From: Hippasteria phrygiana
Lineage: Eukaryota > Echinodermata > Asteroidea > Valvatida > Goniasteridae
Length of the DNA stretch: 64,000 bases
Reading direction: 5' to 3'
Assembly (NCBI GenBank): GCA_037893225.1
Contig: JAZGUH010000367.1
Span: 186,001-250,000, forward strand
Positions 10,536 to 22,186 of this stretch are shown one piece after another. A program made the translations under genes and the position numbers. Positions within the stretch are counted from its first letter, which is position 1. Each line of letters opens with the position of its first letter. Below the pieces are notes generated by a model. The model had not been told where the DNA came from. It did no database searches and was given only the letters and a program-made list of their open reading frames with translations.

Positions 10536-10617
10536 TGGCAGCGGTGGGATTCGAACCCACGCCATCGAAATGACTGGTGCCTAACACCAGCGCCTTAGAC
10601 CGCTCGGCCACGCTACC
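10536..10617 (-). tRNA. trnL-UAG: tRNA-Leu(UAG)
   Basis: 82 nt, class II with an extra arm, acceptor GGTAGCG/CGCTGCC plus A73. Anticodon loop GTTAGGC gives UAG. G at position 32 could pair with C38 and lengthen the stem to six pairs. All other stems are intact. The 3' flank reads CCTTTGTG, with no T4 terminator. Confidence 0.88.
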
Positions 10618-11066
10618 TACACTTTCGTGACTGATCTGGGGTAGCCTTGGACCAATGTTACTCTTTCGCCTAGTTACCGCATGACTGGTAGCCTGCCGTC
10701 CTTATTATTTGCTACTGAACAGTACATAATATGATAAACAAAATACAAATTCATTACAGAGCAGGTACCCAGCTTTGGACAAGTAATTGTATGTTGAATT
10801 TTCTTTTTGGCGTTTTCATTCGGAACTAGGCTTACCGTTTTACAGTCGTAAAAGTTCTGGGGGTGGGGAAGGGGGGTTGGGTAAAATGTAAACATAATCA
10901 CCACGTGTGGACCGCCTTGGAGTAACCATTGTACTCATATCGCAGGGAGGAGGTTAAAACACGTGCGCGCACGCAGAACGTTGACTGGTTGACTTGAATT
11001 AGCACTTCATTCACTACATTGTCCATGAGGACACAAGAAATAGGTCTATTATGGACAAAAAGGTTC

Positions 11067-11148
11067 TGGCATCGGTGGGATTCGAACCCACGCCATCGAA
11101 ATGACTGGTGCCTTAAACCAGCGCCTTGGACCGCTCGGCCACGCTACC
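11067..11148 (-). tRNA. trnL-AAG: tRNA-Leu(AAG), acceptor mismatch
   Basis: Loop TTAAGGC gives AAG. The 3' acceptor strand reads CGATGCC, so G5 faces A68. A D-loop T is replaced by C. A T5 terminator follows at once (CCTTTTTG). Confidence 0.8.
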
Positions 11149-11840
11149 TACACTTCCGTGACTGATCTGGGGTAGCTTTAGGCCAATGTTACTCTTTCGC
11201 TTTGTTACCGCATGACTGGTAGCCTACCGTCCTTATTATTTGCTACTGAACAGTACATAATATGATAAACAAAATACAAATTATTTACAGAGCAGGTACC
11301 CAGCTTTGGACAAGTAATTGTATGTTGAATTTTCTTTTTGGCGTTTTTATTCGGAACTAGGCTTACCTTTTTACAGTCGTGAAATTGCTGGGGGTTGGGA
11401 AGGGGGTTGGGTAAAATGTAAACATAATCACCACTTGTGGACCGCCTTGTGATTGTCATTATTTATAAGAGTATTCGTTTACCGTCTCCAAACACCAACT
11501 GTACAGTGGCTTGCTCGCCAAGCGCAGTGCAGCCGGGACCGCTCGTGAAGTTCGGGTAAGCATCTGCGTATACAAGGTTTATGGCACGTTTGGCTGACTC
11601 GCCATGTTCCTCCTTTTTATGGTGCTAGACCTTCGGGTTATATGGATGAGTAGGGGAAGGAGGTGTTATGGACTGGAATCTGAGCCCAAAAGAGTCCTAC
11701 ATGGGAGCCGGTAAGCCGGGGTATGGTGCCTTGGTGAATCGCGGCACCTGAACGTTGACTGGTTGACTTGAATTAGCACTTCATTCACTACATTGTCCAT
11801 GAGGACACAAGAAATAGGTCTATGAGGAACACAAAGGTTC

Positions 11841-11922
11841 TGGCAGCGGTGGGATTCGAACCCACGCCATCGAAATGACTGGTGCCTAACACCAGCGCCT
11901 TAGACCGCTCGGCCACGCTACC
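11841..11922 (-). tRNA. trnL-UAG: tRNA-Leu(UAG)
   Basis: Loop GTTAGGC (G32:C38 possible), stems intact. The 3' flank CCTTTGTGTTCC has no T4. First gene of higher-order copy 1. Confidence 0.88.
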
Positions 11923-12371
11923 TACACTTTCGTGATTGATCTGGGGTAGCCTTGGACCAATGTTACTCTTTCGCCTAGTTACCGCATGACTGGTAGCCTG
12001 CCATCCTTATTATTTGCTACTGAACAGTACATAATATGATAAACAAAATACAAATTCATTACAGAGCAGGTACCCAGCTTTGGACAAGTAATTGTATGTT
12101 GAATTTTCTTTTTGGCGTTTTCATTCGGAACTAGGCTTACCGTTTTACAGTCGTTAAATTTCTGGGGGTGGGGAAGGGGGGTTGGGTAAAATGTAAACAT
12201 AATCACCACGTGTGGACCGCCTTGGAGTAACCATTGTACACATATCGCAGGGAGGAGGTTAAAACACGTGCGCGCACGCAGAACGTTGACTGGTTGACTT
12301 GAATTAGCACTTCATTCAATACATTGTCCATGAGGACACAAGAAATAGGTCTATTATGGACAAAAAGGTTC

Positions 12372-12453
12372 TGGCATCGGTGGGATTCGAACCCACGCCA
12401 TCGAAATGACTGGTGCCTTAAACCAGCGCCTTGGACCGCTCGGCCACGCTACC
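12372..12453 (-). tRNA. trnL-AAG: tRNA-Leu(AAG), acceptor mismatch
   Basis: Loop TTAAGGC, G5:A68 mismatch, T5 terminator present. Second gene of higher-order copy 1. Confidence 0.8.
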
Positions 12454-13145
12454 TACACTTCCGTGACTGATCTGGGGTAGCTTTAGGCCAATGTTACTCT
12501 TTCGCTTTGTTACCGCATGACTGGTAGCCTACCGTCCTTATTATTTGCTACTGAACAGTACATAATATGATAAACAAAATACAAATTATTTACAGAGCAG
12601 GTACCCAGCTTTGGACAAGTAATTGTATGTTGAATTTTCTTTTTGGCGTTTTTATTCGGAACTAGGCTTACCTTTTTACAGTCGTGAAATTGCTGGGGGT
12701 TGGGAAGGGGGTTGGGTAAAATGTAAACATAATCACCACTTGTGGACCGCCTTGTGATTGTCATTATTTATAAGAGTATTCGTTTACCGTCTCCAAACAC
12801 CAACTGTACAGTGGCTTGCTCGCCAAGCGCAGTGCAGCCGGGACCGCTCGTGAAGTTCGGGTAAGCATCTGCGTATACAAGGTTTATGGCACGTTTGGCT
12901 GACTCGCCATGTTCCTCCTTTTTATGGTGCTAGACCTTCGGGTTATATGGATGAGTAGGGGAAGGAGGTGTTATGGACTGGAATCTGAGCCCATAAGAGT
13001 CCTACATGGGAGCCGGTAAGCCGGGGTATGGTGCCTTGGTGAATCGCGGCACCTGAACGTTGACTGGTTGACTTGAATTAGCACTTCATTCACTACATTG
13101 TCCATGAGGACACAAGAAATAGGTCTATGAGGGACACAAAGGTTC

Positions 13146-13227
13146 TGGCAGCGGTGGGATTCGAACCCACGCCATCGAAATGACTGGTGCCTAACACCAG
13201 CGCCTTAGACCGCTCGGCCACGCTACC
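13146..13227 (-). tRNA. trnL-UAG: tRNA-Leu(UAG)
   Basis: Loop GTTAGGC, stems intact, no T4 in the 3' flank (CCTTTGTGTCCC). Third gene of higher-order copy 1. Confidence 0.88.
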
Positions 13228-13676
13228 TACACTTTCGTGATTGATCTGGGGTAGCCTTGGACCAATGTTACTATTTCGCCTAGTTACCGCATGACTGGTA
13301 GCCTGCCATCCTTATTATTTGCTACTGAACAGTACATAATATGATAAACAAAATACAAATTCATTACAGAGCAGGTACCCAGCTTTGGACAAGTAATTGT
13401 ATGTTGAATTTTCTTTTTGGCGTTTTCATTCGGAACTAGGCTTACCGTTTTACAGTCGTTAAATTTCTGGGGGTGGGGAAGGGGGGTTGGGTAAAATGTA
13501 AACATAATCACCACGTGTGGACCGCCTTGGAGTAACCATTGTACACATATCGCAGGGAGGAGGTTAAAACACGTGCGCGCACGCAGAACGTTGACTGGTT
13601 GACTTGAATTAGCACTTCATTCAATACATTGTCCATGAGGACACAAGAAATAGGTCTATGAGGGACAAAAAGGTTC

Positions 13677-13758
13677 TGGCAGCGGTGGGATTCGAACCCA
13701 CGCCATCGAAATGACTGGTGCCTAACACCAGCGCCTTAGACCGCTCGGCCACGCTACC
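13677..13758 (-). tRNA. trnL-UAG: tRNA-Leu(UAG)
   Basis: Loop GTTAGGC, stems intact; here a T5 terminator is present (CCTTTTTGTCCC). Fourth gene of higher-order copy 1. Confidence 0.9.
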
Positions 13759-14218
13759 TACACGTTCGTGACTGATCTGGGGTAGCCTTGGACCAATGTT
13801 ACTCTTTCGCCTAGTTACCGCATGACTGGTAGCCTGCCGTTCTTATTATTTGCTACTGAACAGTACATAATATGATAAACAAAATACAAATTAATTACAG
13901 AGCAGGTACCCAGCTTTGGACAAGTAATTCTATGTTGAATTTTCTTTTTGGCGTTTTCATTCGGAACTAGGCTTACCTTTTTACAGTCGTTAAATTTCTG
14001 GGGGTTGGGAAGGGGGGGGTGGGGGGGGGTGGGTAAAATGTAAACATAATCACCACTTGTGGACCGCCTTGGAGTAACCATTGTACACATATCGCAGGGA
14101 GCAGGTTAAAACACGTGCGCGCACGCAGAACGTTGACTGGTTGACTTGAATTAGCACTTCATTCACTACATTGTCCATGAGGACACAAGAAATAGGTCTA
14201 TGAGGGACACAAAGGTTC

Positions 14219-14300
14219 TGGCAGCGGTGGGATTCGAACCCACGCCATCGAAATGACTGGTGCCTAACACCAGCGCCTTAGACCGCTCGGCCACGCTACC
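14219..14300 (-). tRNA. trnL-UAG: tRNA-Leu(UAG)
   Basis: Loop GTTAGGC, stems intact, no T4 (CCTTTGTGTCCC). Fifth gene of higher-order copy 1; it follows the 542-bp unit whose spacer has an expanded G tract (14010-14030). Confidence 0.88.
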
Positions 14301-14749
14301 TACACTTTCGTGACTGATCTGGGGTAGCCTTGGACCAATGTTACTCTTTCGCCTAGTTACCGCATGACTGGTAGCCTGCCGTCCTTATTATTTGCTACTG
14401 AACAGTACATAATATGATAAACAAAATACAAATTCATTACAGAGCAGGTACCCAGCTTTGGACAAGTAATTGTATGTTGAATTTTCTTTTTGGCGTTTTC
14501 ATTCGGAACTAGGCTTACCGTTTTACAGTCGTAAAAGTTCTGGGGGTGGGGAAGGGGGGTTGGGTAAAATGTAAACATAATCACCACGTGTGGACCGCCT
14601 TGGAGTAACCATTGTACACATATCGCAGGGAGGAGGTTAAAACACGTGCGCGCACGCAGAACGTTGACTGGTTGACTTGAATTAGCACTTCATTCACTAC
14701 ATTGTCCATGAGGACACAAGAAATAGGTCTATTATGGACAAAAAGGTTC

Positions 14750-14831
14750 TGGCATCGGTGGGATTCGAACCCACGCCATCGAAATGACTGGTGCCTTAAA
14801 CCAGCGCCTTGGACCGCTCGGCCACGCTACC
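14750..14831 (-). tRNA. trnL-AAG: tRNA-Leu(AAG), acceptor mismatch
   Basis: Loop TTAAGGC, G5:A68 mismatch, T5 terminator. Sixth gene of higher-order copy 1; two AAG genes follow each other here. Confidence 0.8.
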
Positions 14832-15280
14832 TACACTTCCGTGACTGATCTGGGGTAGCTTTAGGCCAATGTTACTCTTTCGCTTTGTTACCGCATGACT
14901 GGTAGCCTACCGTCCTTATTATTTGCTACTGAACAGTACATAATATGATAAACAAAATACAAATTATTTACAGAGCAGGTACGCAGCTTTGGACAAGTAA
15001 TTGTATGTTGAATTTTCTTTTTGGCGTTTTCATTCGGAACTAGGCTTACCGTTTTACAGTCGTAAAAGTTCTGGGGGTGGGGAAGGGGGGTTGGGTAAAA
15101 TGTAAACATAATCACCACGTGTGGACCGCCTTGGAGTAACCATTGTACTCATATCGCAGGGAGGAGGTTAAAACACGTGCGCGCACGCAGAACGTTGACT
15201 GGTTGACTTGAATTAGCACTTCATTCACTACATTGTCCATGAGGACACAAGAAATAGGTCTATTATGGACAAAAAGGTTC

Positions 15281-15362
15281 TGGCATCGGTGGGATTCGAA
15301 CCCACGCCATCGAAATGACTGGTGCCTTAAACCAGCGCCTTGGACCGCTCGGCCACGCTACC
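15281..15362 (-). tRNA. trnL-AAG: tRNA-Leu(AAG), acceptor mismatch
   Basis: Loop TTAAGGC, G5:A68 mismatch, T5 terminator. Seventh and last gene of higher-order copy 1. Confidence 0.8.
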
Positions 15363-16054
15363 TACACTTCCGTGACTGATCTGGGGTAGCTTTAGGCCAA
15401 TGTTACTCTTTCGCTTTGTTACCGCATGACTGGTAGCCTACCGTCCTTATTATTTGCTACTGAACAGTACATAATATGATAAACAAAATACAAATTATTT
15501 ACAGAGCAGGTACCCAGCTTTGGACAAGTAATTGTATGTTGAATTTTCTTTTTGGCGTTTTTATTCGGAACTAGGCTTACCTTTTTACAGTCGTGAAATT
15601 GCTGGGGGTTGGGAAGGGGGTTGGGTAAAATGTAAACATAATCACCACTTGTGGACCGCCTTGTGATTGTCATTATTTATAAGAGTATTCGTTTACCGTC
15701 TCCAAACACCAACTGTACAGTGGCTTGCTCGCCAAGCGCAGTGCAGCCGGGACCGCTCGTGAAGTTCGGGTAAGCATCTGCGTATACAAGGTTTATGGCA
15801 CGTTTGGCTGACTCGCCATGTTCCTCCTTTTTATGGTGCTAGACCTTCGGGTTATATGGATGAGTAGGGGAAGGAGGTGTTATGGACTGGAATCTGAGCC
15901 CAAAAGAGTCCTACATGGGAGCCGGTAAGCCGGGGTATGGTGCCTTGGTGAATCGCGGCACCTGAACGTTGACTGGTTGACTTGAATTAGCACTTCATTC
16001 ACTACATTGTCCATGAGGACACAAGAAATAGGTCTATGAGGAACACAAAGGTTC

Positions 16055-16136
16055 TGGCAGCGGTGGGATTCGAACCCACGCCATCGAAATGACTGGTGCC
16101 TAACACCAGCGCCTTAGACCGCTCGGCCACGCTACC
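16055..16136 (-). tRNA. trnL-UAG: tRNA-Leu(UAG)
   Basis: Counterpart of the gene at 11841, 4214 bp away. Loop GTTAGGC, no T4 terminator. Confidence 0.88.
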
Positions 16137-16585
16137 TACACTTTCGTGATTGATCTGGGGTAGCCTTGGACCAATGTTACTCTTTCGCCTAGTTACCGCA
16201 TGACTGGTAGCCTGCCATCCTTATTATTTGCTACTGAACAGTACATAATATGATAAACAAAATACAAATTCATTACAGAGCAGGTACCCAGCTTTGGACA
16301 AGTAATTGTATGTTGAATTTTCTTTTTGGCGTTTTCATTCGGAACTAGGCTTACCGTTTTACAGTCGTTAAATTTCTGGGGGTGGGGAAGGGGGGTTGGG
16401 TAAAATGTAAACATAATCACCACGTGTGGACCGCCTTGGAGTAACCATTGTACACATATCGCAGGGAGGAGGTTAAAACACGTGCGCGCACGCAGAACGT
16501 TGACTGGTTGACTTGAATTAGCACTTCATTCAATACATTGTCCATGAGGACACAAGAAATAGGTCTATTATGGACAAAAAGGTTC

Positions 16586-16667
16586 TGGCATCGGTGGGAT
16601 TCGAACCCACGCCATCGAAATGACTGGTGCCTTAAACCAGCGCCTTGGACCGCTCGGCCACGCTACC
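16586..16667 (-). tRNA. trnL-AAG: tRNA-Leu(AAG), acceptor mismatch
   Basis: Counterpart of 12372. Loop TTAAGGC, G5:A68, T5 terminator. Confidence 0.8.
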
Positions 16668-17359
16668 TACACTTCCGTGACTGATCTGGGGTAGCTTTAG
16701 GCCAATGTTACTCTTTCGCTTTGTTACCGCATGACTGGTAGCCTACCGTCCTTATTATTTGCTACTGAACAGTACATAATATGATAAACAAAATACAAAT
16801 TATTTACAGAGCAGGTACCCAGCTTTGGACAAGTAATTGTATGTTGAATTTTCTTTTTGGCGTTTTTATTCGGAACTAGGCTTACCTTTTTACAGTCGTG
16901 AAATTGCTGGGGGTTGGGAAGGGGGTTGGGTAAAATGTAAACATAATCACCACTTGTGGACCGCCTTGTGATTGTCATTATTTATAAGAGTATTCGTTTA
17001 CCGTCTCCAAACACCAACTGTACAGTGGCTTGCTCGCCAAGCGCAGTGCAGCCGGGACCGCTCGTGAAGTTCGGGTAAGCATCTGCGTATACAAGGTTTA
17101 TGGCACGTTTGGCTGACTCGCCATGTTCCTCCTTTTTATGGTGCTAGACCTTCGGGTTATATGGATGAGTAGGGGAAGGAGGTGTTATGGACTGGAATCT
17201 GAGCCCATAAGAGTCCTACATGGGAGCCGGTAAGCCGGGGTATGGTGCCTTGGTGAATCGCGGCACCTGAACGTTGACTGGTTGACTTGAATTAGCACTT
17301 CATTCACTACATTGTCCATGAGGACACAAGAAATAGGTCTATGAGGGACACAAAGGTTC

Positions 17360-17441
17360 TGGCAGCGGTGGGATTCGAACCCACGCCATCGAAATGACTG
17401 GTGCCTAACACCAGCGCCTTAGACCGCTCGGCCACGCTACC
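17360..17441 (-). tRNA. trnL-UAG: tRNA-Leu(UAG)
   Basis: Counterpart of 13146. Loop GTTAGGC, no T4 terminator. Confidence 0.88.
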
Positions 17442-17890
17442 TACACTTTCGTGATTGATCTGGGGTAGCCTTGGACCAATGTTACTATTTCGCCTAGTTA
17501 CCGCATGACTGGTAGCCTGCCATCCTTATTATTTGCTACTGAACAGTACATAATATGATAAACAAAATACAAATTCATTACAGAGCAGGTACCCAGCTTT
17601 GGACAAGTAATTGTATGTTGAATTTTCTTTTTGGCGTTTTCATTCGGAACTAGGCTTACCGTTTTACAGTCGTTAAATTTCTGGGGGTGGGGAAGGGGGG
17701 TTGGGTAAAATGTAAACATAATCACCACGTGTGGACCGCCTTGGAGTAACCATTGTACACATATCGCAGGGAGGAGGTTAAAACACGTGCGCGCACGCAG
17801 AACGTTGACTGGTTGACTTGAATTAGCACTTCATTCAATACATTGTCCATGAGGACACAAGAAATAGGTCTATGAGGGACAAAAAGGTTC

Positions 17891-17972
17891 TGGCAGCGGT
17901 GGGATTCGAACCCACGCCATCGAAATGACTGGTGCCTAACACCAGCGCCTTAGACCGCTCGGCCACGCTACC
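17891..17972 (-). tRNA. trnL-UAG: tRNA-Leu(UAG)
   Basis: Counterpart of 13677. Loop GTTAGGC, stems intact, T5 terminator. Confidence 0.9.
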
Positions 17973-18432
17973 TACACGTTCGTGACTGATCTGGGGTAGC
18001 CTTGGACCAATGTTACTCTTTCGCCTAGTTACCGCATGACTGGTAGCCTGCCGTTCTTATTATTTGCTACTGAACAGTACATAATATGATAAACAAAATA
18101 CAAATTAATTACAGAGCAGGTACCCAGCTTTGGACAAGTAATTCTATGTTGAATTTTCTTTTTGGCGTTTTCATTCGGAACTAGGCTTACCTTTTTACAG
18201 TCGTTAAATTTCTGGGGGTTGGGAAGGGGGGGGTGGGGGGGGGTGGGTAAAATGTAAACATAATCACCACTTGTGGACCGCCTTGGAGTAACCATTGTAC
18301 ACATATCGCAGGGAGCAGGTTAAAACACGTGCGCGCACGCAGAACGTTGACTGGTTGACTTGAATTAGCACTTCATTCACTACATTGTCCATGAGGACAC
18401 AAGAAATAGGTCTATGAGGGACACAAAGGTTC

Positions 18433-18514
18433 TGGCAGCGGTGGGATTCGAACCCACGCCATCGAAATGACTGGTGCCTAACACCAGCGCCTTAGACCGC
18501 TCGGCCACGCTACC
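18433..18514 (-). tRNA. trnL-UAG: tRNA-Leu(UAG)
   Basis: Counterpart of 14219. Loop GTTAGGC, no T4 terminator. Confidence 0.88.
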
Positions 18515-18963
18515 TACACTTTCGTGACTGATCTGGGGTAGCCTTGGACCAATGTTACTCTTTCGCCTAGTTACCGCATGACTGGTAGCCTGCCGTCCTT
18601 ATTATTTGCTACTGAACAGTACATAATATGATAAACAAAATACAAATTCATTACAGAGCAGGTACCCAGCTTTGGACAAGTAATTGTATGTTGAATTTTC
18701 TTTTTGGCGTTTTCATTCGGAACTAGGCTTACCGTTTTACAGTCGTAAAAGTTCTGGGGGTGGGGAAGGGGGGTTGGGTAAAATGTAAACATAATCACCA
18801 CGTGTGGACCGCCTTGGAGTAACCATTGTACACATATCGCAGGGAGGAGGTTAAAACACGTGCGCGCACGCAGAACGTTGACTGGTTGACTTGAATTAGC
18901 ACTTCATTCACTACATTGTCCATGAGGACACAAGAAATAGGTCTATTATGGACAAAAAGGTTC

Positions 18964-19045
18964 TGGCATCGGTGGGATTCGAACCCACGCCATCGAAATG
19001 ACTGGTGCCTTAAACCAGCGCCTTGGACCGCTCGGCCACGCTACC
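18964..19045 (-). tRNA. trnL-AAG: tRNA-Leu(AAG), acceptor mismatch
   Basis: Counterpart of 14750. Loop TTAAGGC, G5:A68, T5 terminator. Confidence 0.8.
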
Positions 19046-19494
19046 TACACTTCCGTGACTGATCTGGGGTAGCTTTAGGCCAATGTTACTCTTTCGCTTT
19101 GTTACCGCATGACTGGTAGCCTACCGTCCTTATTATTTGCTACTGAACAGTACATAATATGATAAACAAAATACAAATTATTTACAGAGCAGGTACGCAG
19201 CTTTGGACAAGTAATTGTATGTTGAATTTTCTTTTTGGCGTTTTCATTCGGAACTAGGCTTACCGTTTTACAGTCGTAAAAGTTCTGGGGGTGGGGAAGG
19301 GGGGTTGGGTAAAATGTAAACATAATCACCACGTGTGGACCGCCTTGGAGTAACCATTGTACTCATATCGCAGGGAGGAGGTTAAAACACGTGCGCGCAC
19401 GCAGAACGTTGACTGGTTGACTTGAATTAGCACTTCATTCACTACATTGTCCATGAGGACACAAGAAATAGGTCTATTATGGACAAAAAGGTTC

Positions 19495-19576
19495 TGGCAT
19501 CGGTGGGATTCGAACCCACGCCATCGAAATGACTGGTGCCTTAAACCAGCGCCTTGGACCGCTCGGCCACGCTACC
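19495..19576 (-). tRNA. trnL-AAG: tRNA-Leu(AAG), acceptor mismatch
   Basis: Counterpart of 15281. Loop TTAAGGC, G5:A68, T5 terminator. Confidence 0.8.
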
Positions 19577-20268
19577 TACACTTCCGTGACTGATCTGGGG
19601 TAGCTTTAGGCCAATGTTACTCTTTCGCTTTGTTACCGCATGACTGGTAGCCTACCGTCCTTATTATTTGCTACTGAACAGTACATAATATGATAAACAA
19701 AATACAAATTATTTACAGAGCAGGTACCCAGCTTTGGACAAGTAATTGTATGTTGAATTTTCTTTTTGGCGTTTTTATTCGGAACTAGGCTTACCTTTTT
19801 ACAGTCGTGAAATTGCTGGGGGTTGGGAAGGGGGTTGGGTAAAATGTAAACATAATCACCACTTGTGGACCGCCTTGTGATTGTCATTATTTATAAGAGT
19901 ATTCGTTTACCGTCTCCAAACACCAACTGTACAGTGGCTTGCTCGCCAAGCGCAGTGCAGCCGGGACCGCTCGTGAAGTTCGGGTAAGCATCTGCGTATA
20001 CAAGGTTTATGGCACGTTTGGCTGACTCGCCATGTTCCTCCTTTTTATGGTGCTAGACCTTCGGGTTATATGGATGAGTAGGGGAAGGAGGTGTTATGGA
20101 CTGGAATCTGAGCCCAAAAGAGTCCTACATGGGAGCCGGTAAGCCGGGGTATGGTGCCTTGGTGAATCGCGGCACCTGAACGTTGACTGGTTGACTTGAA
20201 TTAGCACTTCATTCACTACATTGTCCATGAGGACACAAGAAATAGGTCTATGAGGAACACAAAGGTTC

Positions 20269-20350
20269 TGGCAGCGGTGGGATTCGAACCCACGCCATCG
20301 AAATGACTGGTGCCTAACACCAGCGCCTTAGACCGCTCGGCCACGCTACC
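20269..20350 (-). tRNA. trnL-UAG: tRNA-Leu(UAG)
   Basis: First gene of the partial higher-order copy 3. Loop GTTAGGC, no T4 terminator. Confidence 0.88.
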
Positions 20351-20799
20351 TACACTTTCGTGATTGATCTGGGGTAGCCTTGGACCAATGTTACTCTTTC
20401 GCCTAGTTACCGCATGACTGGTAGCCTGCCATCCTTATTATTTGCTACTGAACAGTACATAATATGATAAACAAAATACAAATTCATTACAGAGCAGGTA
20501 CCCAGCTTTGGACAAGTAATTGTATGTTGAATTTTCTTTTTGGCGTTTTCATTCGGAACTAGGCTTACCGTTTTACAGTCGTTAAATTTCTGGGGGTGGG
20601 GAAGGGGGGTTGGGTAAAATGTAAACATAATCACCACGTGTGGACCGCCTTGGAGTAACCATTGTACACATATCGCAGGGAGGAGGTTAAAACACGTGCG
20701 CGCACGCAGAACGTTGACTGGTTGACTTGAATTAGCACTTCATTCAATACATTGTCCATGAGGACACAAGAAATAGGTCTATTATGGACAAAAAGGTTC

Positions 20800-20881
20800 T
20801 GGCATCGGTGGGATTCGAACCCACGCCATCGAAATGACTGGTGCCTTAAACCAGCGCCTTGGACCGCTCGGCCACGCTACC
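20800..20881 (-). tRNA. trnL-AAG: tRNA-Leu(AAG), acceptor mismatch
   Basis: Second gene of higher-order copy 3. Loop TTAAGGC, G5:A68, T5 terminator. Confidence 0.8.
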
Positions 20882-21573
20882 TACACTTCCGTGACTGATC
20901 TGGGGTAGCTTTAGGCCAATGTTACTCTTTCGCTTTGTTACCGCATGACTGGTAGCCTACCGTCCTTATTATTTGCTACTGAACAGTACATAATATGATA
21001 AACAAAATACAAATTATTTACAGAGCAGGTACCCAGCTTTGGACAAGTAATTGTATGTTGAATTTTCTTTTTGGCGTTTTTATTCGGAACTAGGCTTACC
21101 TTTTTACAGTCGTGAAATTGCTGGGGGTTGGGAAGGGGGTTGGGTAAAATGTAAACATAATCACCACTTGTGGACCGCCTTGTGATTGTCATTATTTATA
21201 AGAGTATTCGTTTACCGTCTCCAAACACCAACTGTACAGTGGCTTGCTCGCCAAGCGCAGTGCAGCCGGGACCGCTCGTGAAGTTCGGGTAAGCATCTGC
21301 GTATACAAGGTTTATGGCACGTTTGGCTGACTCGCCATGTTCCTCCTTTTTATGGTGCTAGACCTTCGGGTTATATGGATGAGTAGGGGAAGGAGGTGTT
21401 ATGGACTGGAATCTGAGCCCATAAGAGTCCTACATGGGAGCCGGTAAGCCGGGGTATGGTGCCTTGGTGAATCGCGGCACCTGAACGTTGACTGGTTGAC
21501 TTGAATTAGCACTTCATTCACTACATTGTCCATGAGGACACAAGAAATAGGTCTATGAGGGACACAAAGGTTC

Positions 21574-21655
21574 TGGCAGCGGTGGGATTCGAACCCACGC
21601 CATCGAAATGACTGGTGCCTAACACCAGCGCCTTAGACCGCTCGGCCACGCTACC
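21574..21655 (-). tRNA. trnL-UAG: tRNA-Leu(UAG)
   Basis: Third gene of higher-order copy 3. Loop GTTAGGC, no T4 terminator. Confidence 0.88.
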
Positions 21656-22104
21656 TACACTTTCGTGATTGATCTGGGGTAGCCTTGGACCAATGTTACT
21701 ATTTCGCCTAGTTACCGCATGACTGGTAGCCTGCCATCCTTATTATTTGCTACTGAACAGTACATAATATGATAAACAAAATACAAATTCATTACAGAGC
21801 AGGTACCCAGCTTTGGACAAGTAATTGTATGTTGAATTTTCTTTTTGGCGTTTTCATTCGGAACTAGGCTTACCGTTTTACAGTCGTTAAATTTCTGGGG
21901 GTGGGGAAGGGGGGTTGGGTAAAATGTAAACATAATCACCACGTGTGGACCGCCTTGGAGTAACCATTGTACACATATCGCAGGGAGGAGGTTAAAACAC
22001 GTGCGCGCACGCAGAACGTTGACTGGTTGACTTGAATTAGCACTTCATTCAATACATTGTCCATGAGGACACAAGAAATAGGTCTATGAGGGACAAAAAG
22101 GTTC

Positions 22105-22186
22105 TGGCAGCGGTGGGATTCGAACCCACGCCATCGAAATGACTGGTGCCTAACACCAGCGCCTTAGACCGCTCGGCCACGCTACC
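22105..22186 (-). tRNA. trnL-UAG: tRNA-Leu(UAG)
   Basis: Fourth gene of higher-order copy 3. Loop GTTAGGC, stems intact, T5 terminator. Confidence 0.9.

Larger units (their letters stand above)
10145..11449 (-). repeat. 1305-bp dimer (long-spacer unit plus short unit), copy 1
   Basis: It starts with TGATTGTCATTATTTATAAG at the array edge. The same sequence restarts at 11450 and 12755, exactly 1305 bp apart each time. It holds one UAG and one AAG tRNA-Leu. The first 313 bases are the long-spacer variant that marks the 774-bp units. Confidence 0.9.
11450..15663 (-). repeat. 4214-bp higher-order repeat, copy 1 (7 tRNA genes)
   Basis: Seven units spaced 774, 531, 774, 531, 542, 531 and 531 bp (sum 4214). 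The gene order in + coordinates is UAG, AAG, UAG, UAG, UAG, AAG, AAG. The next copy begins at 15664 with the same long-spacer start. Rare markers such as TTACTATTTCGCC (13268) and GTACGCAGC (14980) recur 4214 bp later. Confidence 0.93.
15664..19877 (-). repeat. 4214-bp higher-order repeat, copy 2 (7 tRNA genes)
   Basis: Same spacing and tRNA order as copy 1, including the markers TTACTATTTCGCC (17482) and GTACGCAGC (19194). I saw almost no differences between copies 1 and 2 by eye, so the duplication is very recent or maintained by gene conversion. Confidence 0.93.
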
